Below, piece after piece: positions 49,503 through 59,411 of a stretch of 64,000 bases of DNA (its first letter is position 1; each line of letters opens with the position of its first letter). Source of the DNA: Pseudomonas rubra (lineage in GTDB: Bacteria; Pseudomonadota; Gammaproteobacteria; Pseudomonadales; Pseudomonadaceae); assembly GCF_028656935.1 (NCBI RefSeq), contig NZ_JAMDGZ010000027.1, forward strand, positions 1 through 64,000, read 5' to 3'. Made by a program: the position numbers and the translations under genes. The notes beneath the pieces were generated by a model. The model saw only the letters and a program-made list of their open reading frames with translations, ran no database searches and had not been told where the DNA came from.

Positions 49503-49973
49503 TCAGCCGGTGCGGACAGACTGCGTACGAATTAGCCTCATGTGGAGTAGGGGGTAGGGTTGCCCCATGCCGTCTGTTTCCGAGCGACCGACCACTTCAA
49601 AGCCCTGGCGCAGGTAGAAGCCCAGGGCCTGGGCGTTCTGCTCGTTGACGTCCAGTTGCTCGGCGTGCAGCTCATCGATGGCCACCCGCAGCAGCCGCGA
49701 GCCCAGGCCCTGGCCACGTGCCTGGGGGTCGATGAAGAGCATTTCCACCCGCCCGCAGGCGACCCCGGCAAAGCCGCGGATTCGTTGTCTGGGATCCTTG
49801 CAGCAGATCAGCATCACCGCGTCCAGGTACTGGCTCAGCAGCAGCTCGCGCAGCAGACAGATATAACTGTCGGGAAGAAAGTCGTGGGTGGCGCGCACCG
49901 ATGCCTCCCACACGCGTACAAGCTCCGGGTAGTCGCTGAAGCTGGGCGTCTGCACGGTGATGTGCCTGCGCAT
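49503..49973 (-). CDS. GNAT-family acetyltransferase
   Basis: A 156-aa single-domain N-acetyltransferase with the acetyl-CoA loop DPQARGQGLGSRLL, the substrate-binding strand before it (VEMLFID), and the C-terminal NAQALGFYLRQGFEVVGRS motif. The substrate is unknown. It is transcribed away from rimO's terminator on the same strand. Confidence 0.9.
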   Translation of the reverse strand: MRRHITVQTPSFSDYPELVRVWEASVRATHDFLPDSYICLLRELLLSQYLDAVMLICCKDPRQRIRGFAGVACGRVEMLFIDPQARGQGLGSRLLRVAIDELHAEQLDVNEQNAQALGFYLRQGFEVVGRSETDGMGQPYPLLHMRLIRTQSVRTG

Positions 49974-50014
49974 TGCGGTGGTCTCCTCGGGGCAATTGAG
50001 GAAACGATAGTTGT

Positions 50015-50050
50015 AAAAAAAGGCCCCGCCATCGCTGGCAGGGCTTTTTT
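50015..50050 (-). terminator. rimO terminator
   Basis: On the reverse strand GCCCTGCCA-GCGA-TGGCGGGGC followed by a run of seven T residues, 12 bp after the rimO stop. Confidence 0.88.
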
Positions 50051-50062
50051 AACAGCGCCGAA

Positions 50063-51400
50063 TCAGATCGGTTCGGCCCACATGTCGTACTCGTCGGCGT
50101 CGGTCACCCGGCAACGCACTGTGTCACCCGGCTTGAAGCCGTGGCTGCCGTCGATGAACACATTGCCGTCGATTTCCGGGGCATCGAAGAAGCTGCGACC
50201 GACCGAGCCTTCGTCTTCGACTTCATCGATCAGTACGTCGATTTCCTTGCCGATGCGCAGTTGCAGGCGCGCGGTGCTGATCGCCTGCTGGTGGGCCATG
50301 AAGCGGTCCCAGCGCTCCTGCTTGATGTCATCCGGTACGTCGTCCAGGCCCAGGTCGTTGGCCGGGGCGCCTTCGACCGGGGAATACTGGAAGCAGCCAA
50401 CGCGATCGAGCTGGGCTTCGGTCAGCCAGTCCAGCAGGTACTGGAAGTCTTCCTCGGTTTCACCCGGGAAGCCGACGATGAAGGTTGAACGGATCACCAG
50501 CTCAGGGCACTGTTCGCGCCAATTCTTGATGCGTGCCAGGGTGCGGTCTTCGAACGCCGGGCGTTTCATCGACTTGAGCACTTTGGGGCTGGCGTGCTGG
50601 AACGGGATGTCCAGGTACGGCAGGATCTTGCCGGCTGCCATCAGCGGGATCACGTCGTCTACGTTCGGGTACGGGTAGACGTAGTGCAGGCGCACCCAGG
50701 CGCCCAGGCTGCTCAGCGCTTCACACAGCTCGAGCATGCGCGTCTTGACCGGGCGACCGTTCCAGAAGTCGGTCTTGTACTTGACGTCAACACCATAGGC
50801 GCTGGTGTCCTGGGAGATCACCAGGATCTCCTTGACCCCGGCCTTGACCAGGCGCTCGGCCTCGCTCAGCACTTCGCCGACCGGGCGGCTGACCAGTTTG
50901 CCGCGCATCGACGGGATGATGCAGAAGCTGCAGCTATGGTTGCAGCCTTCGGAAATCTTCAGGTAGGCGTAGTGGCGCGGGGTCAGCTTGACGCCCTGGG
51001 GCGGCACCAGGTCGATCAACGGGTTGTGGTCCTGGCGCGGCGGCACGACTTCGTGCACGGCGTTGACCACCTGCTCGTACTGTTGCGGGCCGGTCACCGA
51101 CAACACGCTCGGGTGGACGTCGCGGATGCTGCCTTCCTCGACACCCATGCAGCCGGTGACGATGACCTTGCCGTTTTCCTTGATGGCTTCGCCAATCACT
51201 TCCAAGGATTCGGCCTTGGCGCTGTCGATGAAGCCGCAGGTGTTGACCACCACCACGTCGGCGTCCTCGTAGGTGGGCACGACTTCATAACCTTCCATGC
51301 GCAGCTGGGTCAGGATGCGCTCGGAATCGACCAGGGCCTTGGGGCAACCCAGGGATACGAAGCCGACCTTGGGCGCGGTGGGCATAGGGGTGGTGGACAT
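50063..51400 (-). CDS. rimO: Ribosomal protein S12 methylthiotransferase RimO
   Basis: RimO is a radical-SAM enzyme that adds a methylthio group to the conserved Asp of ribosomal protein S12. The 445-aa protein has the N-terminal MTTase domain with Cys residues ([27 protein letters not shown]), the radical-SAM cluster CNHSCSFC and a C-terminal TRAM domain. The ATG at 51400 gives [19 protein letters not shown]; the 26-residue upstream extension is unconserved. Confidence 0.97.
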   Translation of the reverse strand: MSTTPMPTAPKVGFVSLGCPKALVDSERILTQLRMEGYEVVPTYEDADVVVVNTCGFIDSAKAESLEVIGEAIKENGKVIVTGCMGVEEGSIRDVHPSVLSVTGPQQYEQVVNAVHEVVPPRQDHNPLIDLVPPQGVKLTPRHYAYLKISEGCNHSCSFCIIPSMRGKLVSRPVGEVLSEAERLVKAGVKEILVISQDTSAYGVDVKYKTDFWNGRPVKTRMLELCEALSSLGAWVRLHYVYPYPNVDDVIPLMAAGKILPYLDIPFQHASPKVLKSMKRPAFEDRTLARIKNWREQCPELVIRSTFIVGFPGETEEDFQYLLDWLTEAQLDRVGCFQYSPVEGAPANDLGLDDVPDDIKQERWDRFMAHQQAISTARLQLRIGKEIDVLIDEVEDEGSVGRSFFDAPEIDGNVFIDGSHGFKPGDTVRCRVTDADEYDMWAEPI

Positions 51401-51666
51401 GACTAACCTCGGTATTGAAGGGTTTGCCGGCCATGGCAGCGGGCAAACCTGACGGGCGCTTTGGGCGCCTCTGATCAAAAAGTGCGCAATTCTAGCGAGC
51501 GCAAAGTCACTTGACCAGCAGAAATACGACGAACGCTCAGCTATGCTTCGCGGCGATATGCCTGTGTTTGCATCGGGCTAAGGCCGCTGCGGCGCTGCAG
51601 GTGCGTAAAGCATAGCGTCCGGGGTGAATTTTACCGGCTCACAAGGCCTGGTTGCGGGAGTGGTGG

Positions 51667-53565
51667 ATGGTTCAGGCAAGCAGTCAGACTGATACCGGGC
51701 ATTCGTCGGCCAAGCCGCTGAGCTTGCTGGTGGCGGCGGTGGGGGTGGTCTATGGCGATATCGGCACCAGCCCCTTGTACACCCTCAAAGAAGTGTTTTC
51801 CGGTGGTTATGGCGTGCCGGTCAACCACGATGGCGTGCTCGGTATCCTGGCGCTGATCCTCTGGTCGCTGATCTGGGTGGTATCGATCAAGTACGTGGTG
51901 TTCATCCTGCGCGCCGACAACCAGGGCGAAGGCGGCATTATGGCCCTTACCGCCCTGGCCCGACGTGCCTCGGCGCCGTACCCGAAACTCAAGGCACTGA
52001 TGGTTGGCTGTGGTCTGATCGGCGCGGCGCTGTTCTATGGCGATAGCATGATCACCCCGGCAATCTCGGTGTTGTCGGCGGTAGAGGGTTTGGAACTGGC
52101 GTTTGACGGCATCGATCACTGGGTGATTCCAGTGGCGTTGATCGTGCTGGTCGCGCTGTTCCTGATCCAGAAGCATGGCACTGCGCGCATCGGCATTCTC
52201 TTCGGGCCGGTAATGGTCACCTGGTTCGTGGTACTTGGCGCCCTGGGTGTACATGGCATCCTTCAGAGCCCGGAAGTGCTCAAGGCCTTCAATCCGGTCT
52301 GGGCGGTGCGTTTCTTTATCGTCCACCCGGGCATGGGCGTGGCGATTCTCGGCGCCGTAGTGCTGGCCCTGACCGGCGCCGAAGCGCTGTATGCCGACAT
52401 GGGCCACTTTGGCCGCAAGCCCATTGCCCGCGCCTGGTTCGCCCTGGTGCTGCCGGCGCTGGTACTCAACTACTTCGGGCAGGGCGCATTGTTGCTGCAG
52501 AACCCTGAGGCGGCACGCAATCCGTTCTATTTGCTGGCGCCAGGTTGGGCGCTGATACCGTTGGTCGGTTTGTCTACCCTGGCCACCGTAATTGCCTCTC
52601 AGGCGGTGATTTCCGGGGCTTTCTCCCTGACCCGGCAGGCCATTCAACTGGGCTATGTGCCACGCATGCAGATCCAGCACACCTCCAGTGACGAGCAGGG
52701 GCAGATCTATATTGGCGCGGTGAACTGGTCGCTGATGGTCGGGGTGATCCTGCTGGTGATCGGCTTCGAGTCTTCTGGTGCGCTGGCCTCGGCCTATGGC
52801 GTGGCGGTGACCGGGACCATGCTGATGACCACCTTGCTGGTGTCCACGGTGATGCTGCTGTTGTGGAAATGGCCGCCGTTGCTGGCGGTACCGGTGCTGT
52901 TGGGCTTTTTGCTGGTCGATGGCCTGTTTTTCGCCGCCAACGTGCCCAAGGTGGTGCAGGGCGGGGCCTTTCCGGTGCTGGCGGGGATCGTCCTGTTTGT
53001 CCTGATGACCACCTGGAAGCGCGGCAAGCAAATCCTCGTCGAGCGCCTGGACGAAGGCAGCCTGCCGTTGCCCTTGTTCATCGGCAGCATTCGCGTGCAG
53101 CCGCCGCACCGGGTCGAGGGTACGGCAGTGTTTCTCAGCGCGCGGCCTGATGCGGTGCCTCATGCGTTGTTGCATAACATGCTGCACAACCAGGTCCTGC
53201 ATAAGCAGGTGGTGCTGTTGACCGTGGTCAGCGAGGACACGCCGCGGGTAGCGGCCCAGCAGCGCTTTGAAGTGGAAGCCTATGGCGAGGGTTTTTATCG
53301 GGTGTTGCTGCACTTTGGCTTCATGGACGAACCGGATGTGCCGGCGGCGTTGAAGCTGTGCCATCTGGAAGGGCTGGACTTCAGCCCGATGCGCACCACC
53401 TATTTCCTCAGCCGCGAGACGGTGATCGCCTCGCGACTGGTGGGCATGTCGCGCTGGCGGGGCTTGCTGTTTGCCTTTTTGCTGAAGAACGCTAACGGTA
53501 ATTTGCGCTTCTTCAATTTGCCGTTGAACCGGGTGATCGAGCTGGGGACTCAAGTCGAAATCTGA
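51667..53565 (+). CDS. kup: Low-affinity potassium transporter Kup
   Basis: A 632-aa K+/H+ symporter of the KUP family. About twelve transmembrane helices follow the conserved start [25 protein letters not shown], with [27 protein letters not shown] and a C-terminal cytoplasmic domain. The ATG at 51667 follows GGGAG; a slightly longer frame from 51652 exists. The 266-bp gap upstream holds no gene but has a 9-bp inverted repeat GCTATGCTT/AAGCATAGC (51540-51548, 51608-51616). Confidence 0.96.
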   Translation: MVQASSQTDTGHSSAKPLSLLVAAVGVVYGDIGTSPLYTLKEVFSGGYGVPVNHDGVLGILALILWSLIWVVSIKYVVFILRADNQGEGGIMALTALARRASAPYPKLKALMVGCGLIGAALFYGDSMITPAISVLSAVEGLELAFDGIDHWVIPVALIVLVALFLIQKHGTARIGILFGPVMVTWFVVLGALGVHGILQSPEVLKAFNPVWAVRFFIVHPGMGVAILGAVVLALTGAEALYADMGHFGRKPIARAWFALVLPALVLNYFGQGALLLQNPEAARNPFYLLAPGWALIPLVGLSTLATVIASQAVISGAFSLTRQAIQLGYVPRMQIQHTSSDEQGQIYIGAVNWSLMVGVILLVIGFESSGALASAYGVAVTGTMLMTTLLVSTVMLLLWKWPPLLAVPVLLGFLLVDGLFFAANVPKVVQGGAFPVLAGIVLFVLMTTWKRGKQILVERLDEGSLPLPLFIGSIRVQPPHRVEGTAVFLSARPDAVPHALLHNMLHNQVLHKQVVLLTVVSEDTPRVAAQQRFEVEAYGEGFYRVLLHFGFMDEPDVPAALKLCHLEGLDFSPMRTTYFLSRETVIASRLVGMSRWRGLLFAFLLKNANGNLRFFNLPLNRVIELGTQVEI

Positions 53566-53570
53566 GGCGC

Positions 53571-53631
53571 CATCGCGGGACAAGCCCGCTCCTGCAGTAG
53601 CACTTTGTAGGAGCGGGCTTGTCCCGCGATG
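53571..53631. repeat. REPIN between kup and acvB
   Basis: Inverted REP pair CATCGCGGGACAAGCCCGCT and AGCGGGCTTGTCCCGCGATG with a short loop, lying between the convergent kup and acvB stops. Confidence 0.9.
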
Positions 53632-53637
53632 GGGCGT

Positions 53638-54933
53638 TCAGTTCTGTTCCGCGACGCTGGTCTTGCCCTGGCGGTTCTCGATATCGCCGATCAAGCGCTT
53701 GGCCAGCGCCGGGTAGTTCTCGTCAAAGTGGTGCCCACCGGGCAGCTTCAGGCGCTCGCCAACGGCGCTGTGGTCGGTGCAGCCACTCTCGTCTGCCTCT
53801 TCCTCGCCGTACACGCAAACCACCTTGGAGGCCGGCAGCCTGGCCATTTCCGGGCCAGTGGGCGCTTCCTTGCCGGCGTTGCCCAGCCAGCCCTCGACCT
53901 CGATCTCGAAGCTGCCGCTGCGGGCAAAGGCCAGCAGGATCACCGCATCGATACGTTGCTGGTCTTCGGCTGGCAGGCGGTTATAGATCGCTGGCAGCAC
54001 ATCGGCACCAAACGAGTAACCGGTCAGCACAAAGCGTTTGGTGCCCCATTTCTGCCGGTAATGCTGCATCAGCTCGGATAGGTCGATGGCGCTCTGTTCC
54101 GGGGTCTTGTGCTGCCAGTAGTAACGCAGGGTGTCGATGCCGACCACCGGGTAGCCGAGCTTGGCCATCTCCCCGGCCACGTCGCGGTCCAGGTCACGCC
54201 AGCCACCGTCACCGGACAGGAACAGGGTCACGGTGTCGGTGGTTTGTCCGGCGGGCACTTCGACCACAGGGATGCTCATGGCGTTGCCATCTTCGCCTAC
54301 CAGCGCCTGGGTCAGTTGTGCCTTGAGCACTTGCGGCAGGTGAATGTCGTAGTCGCTGATGCTGGTTTCGGCGTTCGGCTGGTCACGCACGAAGGCGGCG
54401 CTGGCGTCGTCCGGGTTGTCGTTCCAGACCACGCTCCAGTGACCGTGGGCAGCGGACTTGGGCAGTGGGGTGGCGCAGCCGGGCTGTTCGAGGGTGAAGT
54501 CCACCGAGATCGCCTGGGCCTTGTCATCACTCTGCTGGGCCAGCCAACGCCAGGCCTGGGCTGCGCCTGGGCCGATACCGGCCACCAGGGTCGGGGCGCC
54601 CTTGAGTTGCTGCAGGGCTTGCTGCAGGGCCTGTTGCTGCTTGCTGCAATCGGCGGGCGGAAGGATTACCTGGACCATCTGTGCTTCACCGCTCTGGCTC
54701 AGATCGAGCAACTGCTTCTCGCTCAAGGCCTGCTCCTGGGGCACGGCGATCGCCACCCGGGCCTTGGCCTGGGTGCCCGGGTTGACCTTTATCAGGCTGC
54801 TGCCATCGCTCAGGTTCAGGTGCTCAAGGGTGGCTTCAGGTGCCGGGCGCGTCCACAGCCAGAAGCCCAGGGCAGCGGCCAATAGGGCGAGTAGCAGGGG
54901 AACCAATACATACAGCCAGTAGCGTCGAATCAT
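53638..54933 (-). CDS. acvB: AcvB/VirJ-type alanyl-phosphatidylglycerol hydrolase
   Basis: A 431-aa periplasmic serine hydrolase anchored by an N-terminal membrane segment (residues about 6-27, LYVLVPLLLALLAAALGFWL). The catalytic-domain nucleophile elbow is TGYSFGADVLP, and a second half-domain precedes it (VTLFLSGDGGWRDLD). In P. aeruginosa the homologue hydrolyses alanyl-phosphatidylglycerol made by the neighbouring MprF-type synthase. Its ATG overlaps the mprF stop by one base, so the synthase and its hydrolase are one translational unit. Confidence 0.9.
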   Translation of the reverse strand: MIRRYWLYVLVPLLLALLAAALGFWLWTRPAPEATLEHLNLSDGSSLIKVNPGTQAKARVAIAVPQEQALSEKQLLDLSQSGEAQMVQVILPPADCSKQQQALQQALQQLKGAPTLVAGIGPGAAQAWRWLAQQSDDKAQAISVDFTLEQPGCATPLPKSAAHGHWSVVWNDNPDDASAAFVRDQPNAETSISDYDIHLPQVLKAQLTQALVGEDGNAMSIPVVEVPAGQTTDTVTLFLSGDGGWRDLDRDVAGEMAKLGYPVVGIDTLRYYWQHKTPEQSAIDLSELMQHYRQKWGTKRFVLTGYSFGADVLPAIYNRLPAEDQQRIDAVILLAFARSGSFEIEVEGWLGNAGKEAPTGPEMARLPASKVVCVYGEEEADESGCTDHSAVGERLKLPGGHHFDENYPALAKRLIGDIENRQGKTSVAEQN

Positions 54934-57575
54934 CAGCGTTTCACCAATCCAGTCAGGCCGCCCGCGATCAGGGCGGCGGTATCGGCCAGTGCCACCAGCG
55001 GATCGAGTCCGGCCGGCACGGCCATATAACGAGGTTCCCAGTCCGGTTGGAACTTGTCTTTGAAGCGGCGCAGGCCCTGGAAGTTGTACAGCTGCTCACC
55101 GCGCTGGAACACCATCGAGCCCAGGCGTTGGGTCAAGGGCGCGCCGCGCCGTGGTTGCAGCCCAGAGAGTGGCACCATGCCCAGGCTGAAGCGGCCATAA
55201 CCGTGCTGCTTATAGTGTTGGATCAGGCCGATCATCATGAATTCCATGGTCAGCTTCGGCGCGTCGGGGTGGGCACGCATCAGATCAAGGCTGGCCAGCT
55301 CCAGTCCGCGTGTTTCCAGCAAGTTGGCAAACGCCACCGGCCGGCCTTCGAAGCGGATCAGGGCAATGCGAAAGTGCTGCAGGTAGTCGGGGCTGAAGCG
55401 GCCGAGGGAGAAGCCTTTCTCGCGCACGTTCTTGCCGCTGAGCCAGGCATCGGAAATGCTCTTGAGCTCGTGCAATGGCGCCTGTCCGGGTTCGTGAACT
55501 TCCAGGCTGAGGCCATCGCGGCCACCCCGGTTCCAGGTGTAGCGCAGGTCTTTCATCTCCTTGCCCTTGGCTTCCAGGTCAAAGCGCTTGAGGTCTACCC
55601 GGGCTTCTTCGCCCAGTTTGATCGCGGTCAGGCCGATGTCCATATAGAACGGCAGGTTCTCGGCGCGGACCTGGTAGAACACCGGGCGGGCATGGTGCAC
55701 ATCGCACAGGTCGCGGAATTGCCAGATCATCTCGGCGCGTTCATGGGCCGGGCCGATCGGGTCATACAGCGCCACCAGGCTGCGGCCGCGGCGGGCATAC
55801 ATGAGAAAGGCATCGTTGTTGGGGTGAAACAGCAACGCTTTGTCGCCGGTCAGTGCCAGGCCGCCGTCAGGCTGGTCGGATGCTTGCAGGATGGCATTGG
55901 CGCGTTGCAGTTCCTCGGCGCTGGGCAAGTGAATCACCGGACGGGCAGTGCGCAGCAACCAGGTCAGGGCGACGATCACCAGCAGCACCGCACTGCCCAG
56001 GGCCGAGCGCAGGCCGCGTGGAGCATCGGCGTCGAGGGTGAACTGCCACCACAGTTGGTGGCTGTAGGGCACATCCTGATAGGCAAACAGCAACAGCCAC
56101 ACCGAGGCGCCCAGTACGCAGGCACTGGCGGCAAGGTAAACCGGTGAGAACGGTAGTTCGAGCAAGCGGCTGGGACGGTAGAACGAACGGCGGAAGACTG
56201 CCAGCAAGCAGGCGGTGAAGGTCAGGATGCTGGCCTCTTCCCAGTCGAAGCCTTTGAGCAGCGAGAGCAGAGCGCCGACCAGCAGCAGGATGGTGGTCAG
56301 GATCCAGGCCGCCGACAGGCGCCGCCGCAGGCCTTGAGCCAGCAGCAGGCACAGCACGCCAATCAGGCTGGCGCCGAAATGCGAGGCATCAATCAGCCGG
56401 TGTGGCACCAAAAAGCCCAGGTGCTCCAGGCGCTCGTCGATTTCCGGCGTGGCCCCGGAGAACAGCAGCACCACACCAGACAGAAACACCAGTACCGCCA
56501 GCACTGGCGCCGCCAGGCCGGAAGCGGCCCGGATCGCCTGCTGGGCAAACAGCAAGCGCCGGGCTTCGCTGGCAAGCAGCAGGATGCAGGCCAGCAGCAG
56601 CGGCAGCACCACATAGATCAGGCGATAGAGTAGCAGTGCGGCAGCCAGTGGCGCGGCGCCCAGCTTGTCGGCAAAGGCTGCCAGCAGGATCGCCTCGAAC
56701 ACCCCGACGCCCCCAGGCACATGGCTGAGAACTCCGGCGGCCAGGGCCAGCAGGTAGACCAGCAGGAAGGCGCCAAAGGGCGGAGCCTCTGGCAACAGCA
56801 GGTAAAGCACGGTGGCGGCAGCGGCAACATCAAGGGCAGTAATGAGCAACTGCAACAGGGTCAGGCGTGCACCTGGCAAGCGCAAAGTGCGCCGGCCTAC
56901 TTGCACCAGCAGGTTGTCTGCCAGGGGTTGTTCGGGCAGCCGTCGACGGTACAGCCCGTAGACCAGCGCCGCGCTCAGGCCCAGTACTGCCAGGGCGATC
57001 GCTGCCAACAGCGCAGGCGCGAGGTGCAAGGCCGAAGCGGCAGCAGGCAGGTTGCTCAAGGTCGCTAGGGCCGCGAGCGGCGGCAGAGCGCAGCCCAGGG
57101 AAAGGCTGGCGAACAGGGTCATCCGCGCCACTTCCGCGGCACCGATGCCGTGACGGGCATACAGGCGATAGCGTACCGACCCCCCGGACAGCAGCGACAG
57201 GCCAATGGCATTGCCGATGGCAAAGGCGCTGAAGCCGCCCATCACCAGGGTGCGCGGCGGCAACTGCACGCCGGCATAGCGGCTGGCCGACCACTCATAA
57301 CCAAGCAGAATGACAAAGCCGATCACCGTGGCCAGCAACGCACCGATCAGCGATGTGGGCGGCACACTGAGCAGCGAATCATGCAGGGCATAGATGTCCA
57401 GTTCGCTAAGCAAGTGGCGGCAGGCGATCAGGGCAACGGTAAACAGCAGCAAGGTCACGCCCAGGCCGATCGGCTGGCGATACTTGCTCAGGCGCTCAAG
57501 CCAGCGCAAGCGATGCTCGGCAATCGGTAGTGCGGCAGTAACGGGGGCTTGTGTTTCAGGTGTCTGGGTGCGCAT
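54933..57575 (-). CDS. mprF: Phosphatidylglycerol aminoacyl-transferase/flippase MprF
   Basis: An 880-aa bifunctional membrane enzyme. The N-terminal about 500 residues form a multi-helix flippase; the C-terminal about 330 residues form the GNAT-like synthase (YDPIGPAHERAEMIWQF, FDLEAKGKEMKDLRYTWNRG, MRAHPDAPKLTMEFMMIGLI). It transfers an amino acid (alanine in the P. aeruginosa homologue) from aminoacyl-tRNA to phosphatidylglycerol, lowering membrane charge and raising resistance to cationic peptides and acid. The ATG at 57575 follows GAGG. It is immediately upstream of, and coupled to, acvB. Confidence 0.93.
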   Translation of the reverse strand: MRTQTPETQAPVTAALPIAEHRLRWLERLSKYRQPIGLGVTLLLFTVALIACRHLLSELDIYALHDSLLSVPPTSLIGALLATVIGFVILLGYEWSASRYAGVQLPPRTLVMGGFSAFAIGNAIGLSLLSGGSVRYRLYARHGIGAAEVARMTLFASLSLGCALPPLAALATLSNLPAAASALHLAPALLAAIALAVLGLSAALVYGLYRRRLPEQPLADNLLVQVGRRTLRLPGARLTLLQLLITALDVAAAATVLYLLLPEAPPFGAFLLVYLLALAAGVLSHVPGGVGVFEAILLAAFADKLGAAPLAAALLLYRLIYVVLPLLLACILLLASEARRLLFAQQAIRAASGLAAPVLAVLVFLSGVVLLFSGATPEIDERLEHLGFLVPHRLIDASHFGASLIGVLCLLLAQGLRRRLSAAWILTTILLLVGALLSLLKGFDWEEASILTFTACLLAVFRRSFYRPSRLLELPFSPVYLAASACVLGASVWLLLFAYQDVPYSHQLWWQFTLDADAPRGLRSALGSAVLLVIVALTWLLRTARPVIHLPSAEELQRANAILQASDQPDGGLALTGDKALLFHPNNDAFLMYARRGRSLVALYDPIGPAHERAEMIWQFRDLCDVHHARPVFYQVRAENLPFYMDIGLTAIKLGEEARVDLKRFDLEAKGKEMKDLRYTWNRGGRDGLSLEVHEPGQAPLHELKSISDAWLSGKNVREKGFSLGRFSPDYLQHFRIALIRFEGRPVAFANLLETRGLELASLDLMRAHPDAPKLTMEFMMIGLIQHYKQHGYGRFSLGMVPLSGLQPRRGAPLTQRLGSMVFQRGEQLYNFQGLRRFKDKFQPDWEPRYMAVPAGLDPLVALADTAALIAGGLTGLVKR

Positions 57576-57758
57576 CAACCACCTCGTGGCTTGCGCGCGA
57601 CAGCTAGGCTGTATCCGGTCAAAGTACCAATCCCTATGGATGCGTGATGTCCGATATGATCGGGCCGCTGAGCACCTTGAGGATAGTTAAAGAAGTTTCA
57701 TATTGCCTGAGCGGCGGTGCGCGATAGCGCGAAAGGGAATGACCTGAATTGCAGACGC

Positions 57759-57790
57759 AAAAAAGGCCGCTTTTTTCAAAGTGGCCTTTT
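57759..57790 (-). terminator. Terminator after the left initiator tRNA gene
   Basis: On the reverse strand AAAAGGCCAC...GCGGCCTTTT with flanking A/T runs, directly downstream of the tRNA at 57799. Confidence 0.8.
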
Positions 57791-57798
57791 CTGTTGTT

Positions 57799-57875
<77 letters not shown>

Positions 57876-57967
57876 TCTGTGGGGCGGATTCTACAGCGTT
57901 GAGCTTTGCTGTCAACGCTTAATTGTTGATTTACAATAAAAAAGTGCCTGGGACTTTATTTCAGGCA

Positions 57968-57998
57968 AAGAAAAAGGCCACTCGTTAGAGTGGCCTTT
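57968..57998 (-). terminator. Terminator between the two initiator tRNA genes
   Basis: On the reverse strand AAAGGCCACTC-TAAC-GAGTGGCCTTT followed by TT and a T-rich run. It means the two tRNA genes are separate transcription units. Confidence 0.85.
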
Positions 57999-58006
57999 CC
58001 TTGATT

Positions 58007-58083
<77 letters not shown>

Positions 58084-58301
58084 TCTGTGGTGCTGATTCT
58101 ACAGTTCTGCCTGTGGCTGTCAATAGCTAATTTTCAGAAATCCTTTTTCCTTCAATCGCTTAGCGTCTGGAAAATGGGCTGCGGGGCAGCAGGGGCGGGC
58201 CTTGCAGGGCGTCTTCGAGGCGAAAAATTAGTTGTGATGCATGGCGCACGATCGGGTGAGATACTGCTTACATCACTTTAAACCTGTACTTACGTTCACT
58301 T

Positions 58302-59366
58302 ATGTCCCAACGCAAGATCATCCATATCGACTGCGATTGCTTCTACGCCGCCATCGAGATGCGCGACGACCCGCGCCTGGTTGGCCGGCCGCTGGCAGTA
58401 GGTGGTTCGGCGGAGCGCCGGGGGGTGATCGCCACGTGTAACTATGAGGCGCGGGCCTACGGGGTGCGTTCGGCGATGTCTTCGCGTCACGCGCTCAAGT
58501 TGTGCCCGGACCTGCTGATCGTCAAGCCACGTATGGATGCCTATAAAGAAGCCTCGCGAGAAATCCACGGCATCTTTCGCCAGTACACCGACCTGATCGA
58601 GCCGCTGTCGCTGGACGAGGCGTACCTGGATGTGTCGCAAAGCACCTGGTTCGATGGCAGCGCCACGCGCATTGCCGCGGACATTCGCCGGCGGGTTGCC
58701 CAGCAACTGCACATCACCGTCTCGGCCGGCGTTGCGCCGAACAAGTTCCTGGCCAAGATTGCCAGTGACTGGCGCAAGCCCAACGGCCTGTTTGTGGTTA
58801 CCCCTAATGAAATCGAGGACTTCGTTGCCGCCTTGCCGGTGAGCAAGCTGCACGGGGTAGGCAAGGTTACCGCCGACAAGATGGGCCGCCTGGGCATCAT
58901 CACTTGTCTGCAATTGCGCGACTGGAGTCGCCTGGCCCTGGCCCGTGAGTTCGGCAGTTTTGGCGAGCGGCTATGGGGGCTGGCGCGAGGGATCGACGAT
59001 CGTCCGGTGCACAACGACAGCCGTCGCCAGTCGGTCAGTGTGGAAAACACCTACGATACCGATCTACCGGACCTGGCCAGTTGCCTGGAAAAGCTTCCGG
59101 AGCTGATGGAAACCCTTGCCGGGCGCATGGCGCGTATCGACGACAGCTATCGCCCGGGCAAGCCGTTCGTCAAAGTGAAGTTCCATGATTTCAGCCAGAC
59201 CACCCTTGAGCAGTCGGGGGCAGGGCGCGACCTGGGCAGCTATCAGCAATTGCTCAGCCAGGCCTTTGCCCGAGGTGGCAAACCGGTGAGGTTGTTGGGT
59301 ATCGGCGTGCGCTTGCAGGATTTGCGCGGTGCCCATGAACAGCTGGAGCTGTTCATGCTGGAGTGA
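58302..59366 (+). CDS. dinB: DNA polymerase IV
   Basis: A 354-aa Y-family translesion polymerase. Catalytic acidic residues are in HIDCDCFYAAIEM and SLDEAYLDV; the steric-gate region and the helix-hairpin-helix VSKLHGVGKVTADKMG are present, and the C-terminal little finger carries VENTYDTDLPDL. The last residues LEQFMLE-like (EQLELFMLE) form the beta-clamp-binding motif. A CTG-TACTTACGTT-CAC sequence upstream resembles, but does not match, a LexA box. Confidence 0.96.
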   Translation: MSQRKIIHIDCDCFYAAIEMRDDPRLVGRPLAVGGSAERRGVIATCNYEARAYGVRSAMSSRHALKLCPDLLIVKPRMDAYKEASREIHGIFRQYTDLIEPLSLDEAYLDVSQSTWFDGSATRIAADIRRRVAQQLHITVSAGVAPNKFLAKIASDWRKPNGLFVVTPNEIEDFVAALPVSKLHGVGKVTADKMGRLGIITCLQLRDWSRLALAREFGSFGERLWGLARGIDDRPVHNDSRRQSVSVENTYDTDLPDLASCLEKLPELMETLAGRMARIDDSYRPGKPFVKVKFHDFSQTTLEQSGAGRDLGSYQQLLSQAFARGGKPVRLLGIGVRLQDLRGAHEQLELFMLE

Positions 59367-59411
59367 GGGGGTTAGCGCCAACAGGTTGGCGCTAACCGGA
59401 TGATGCGGGGG

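Noticed and set aside
58276-58301. LexA box before dinB
   Set aside because: CTG-TACTTACGTT-CAC has a good left half, but the right half is CAC rather than CAG, so the match is not sufficient to annotate.
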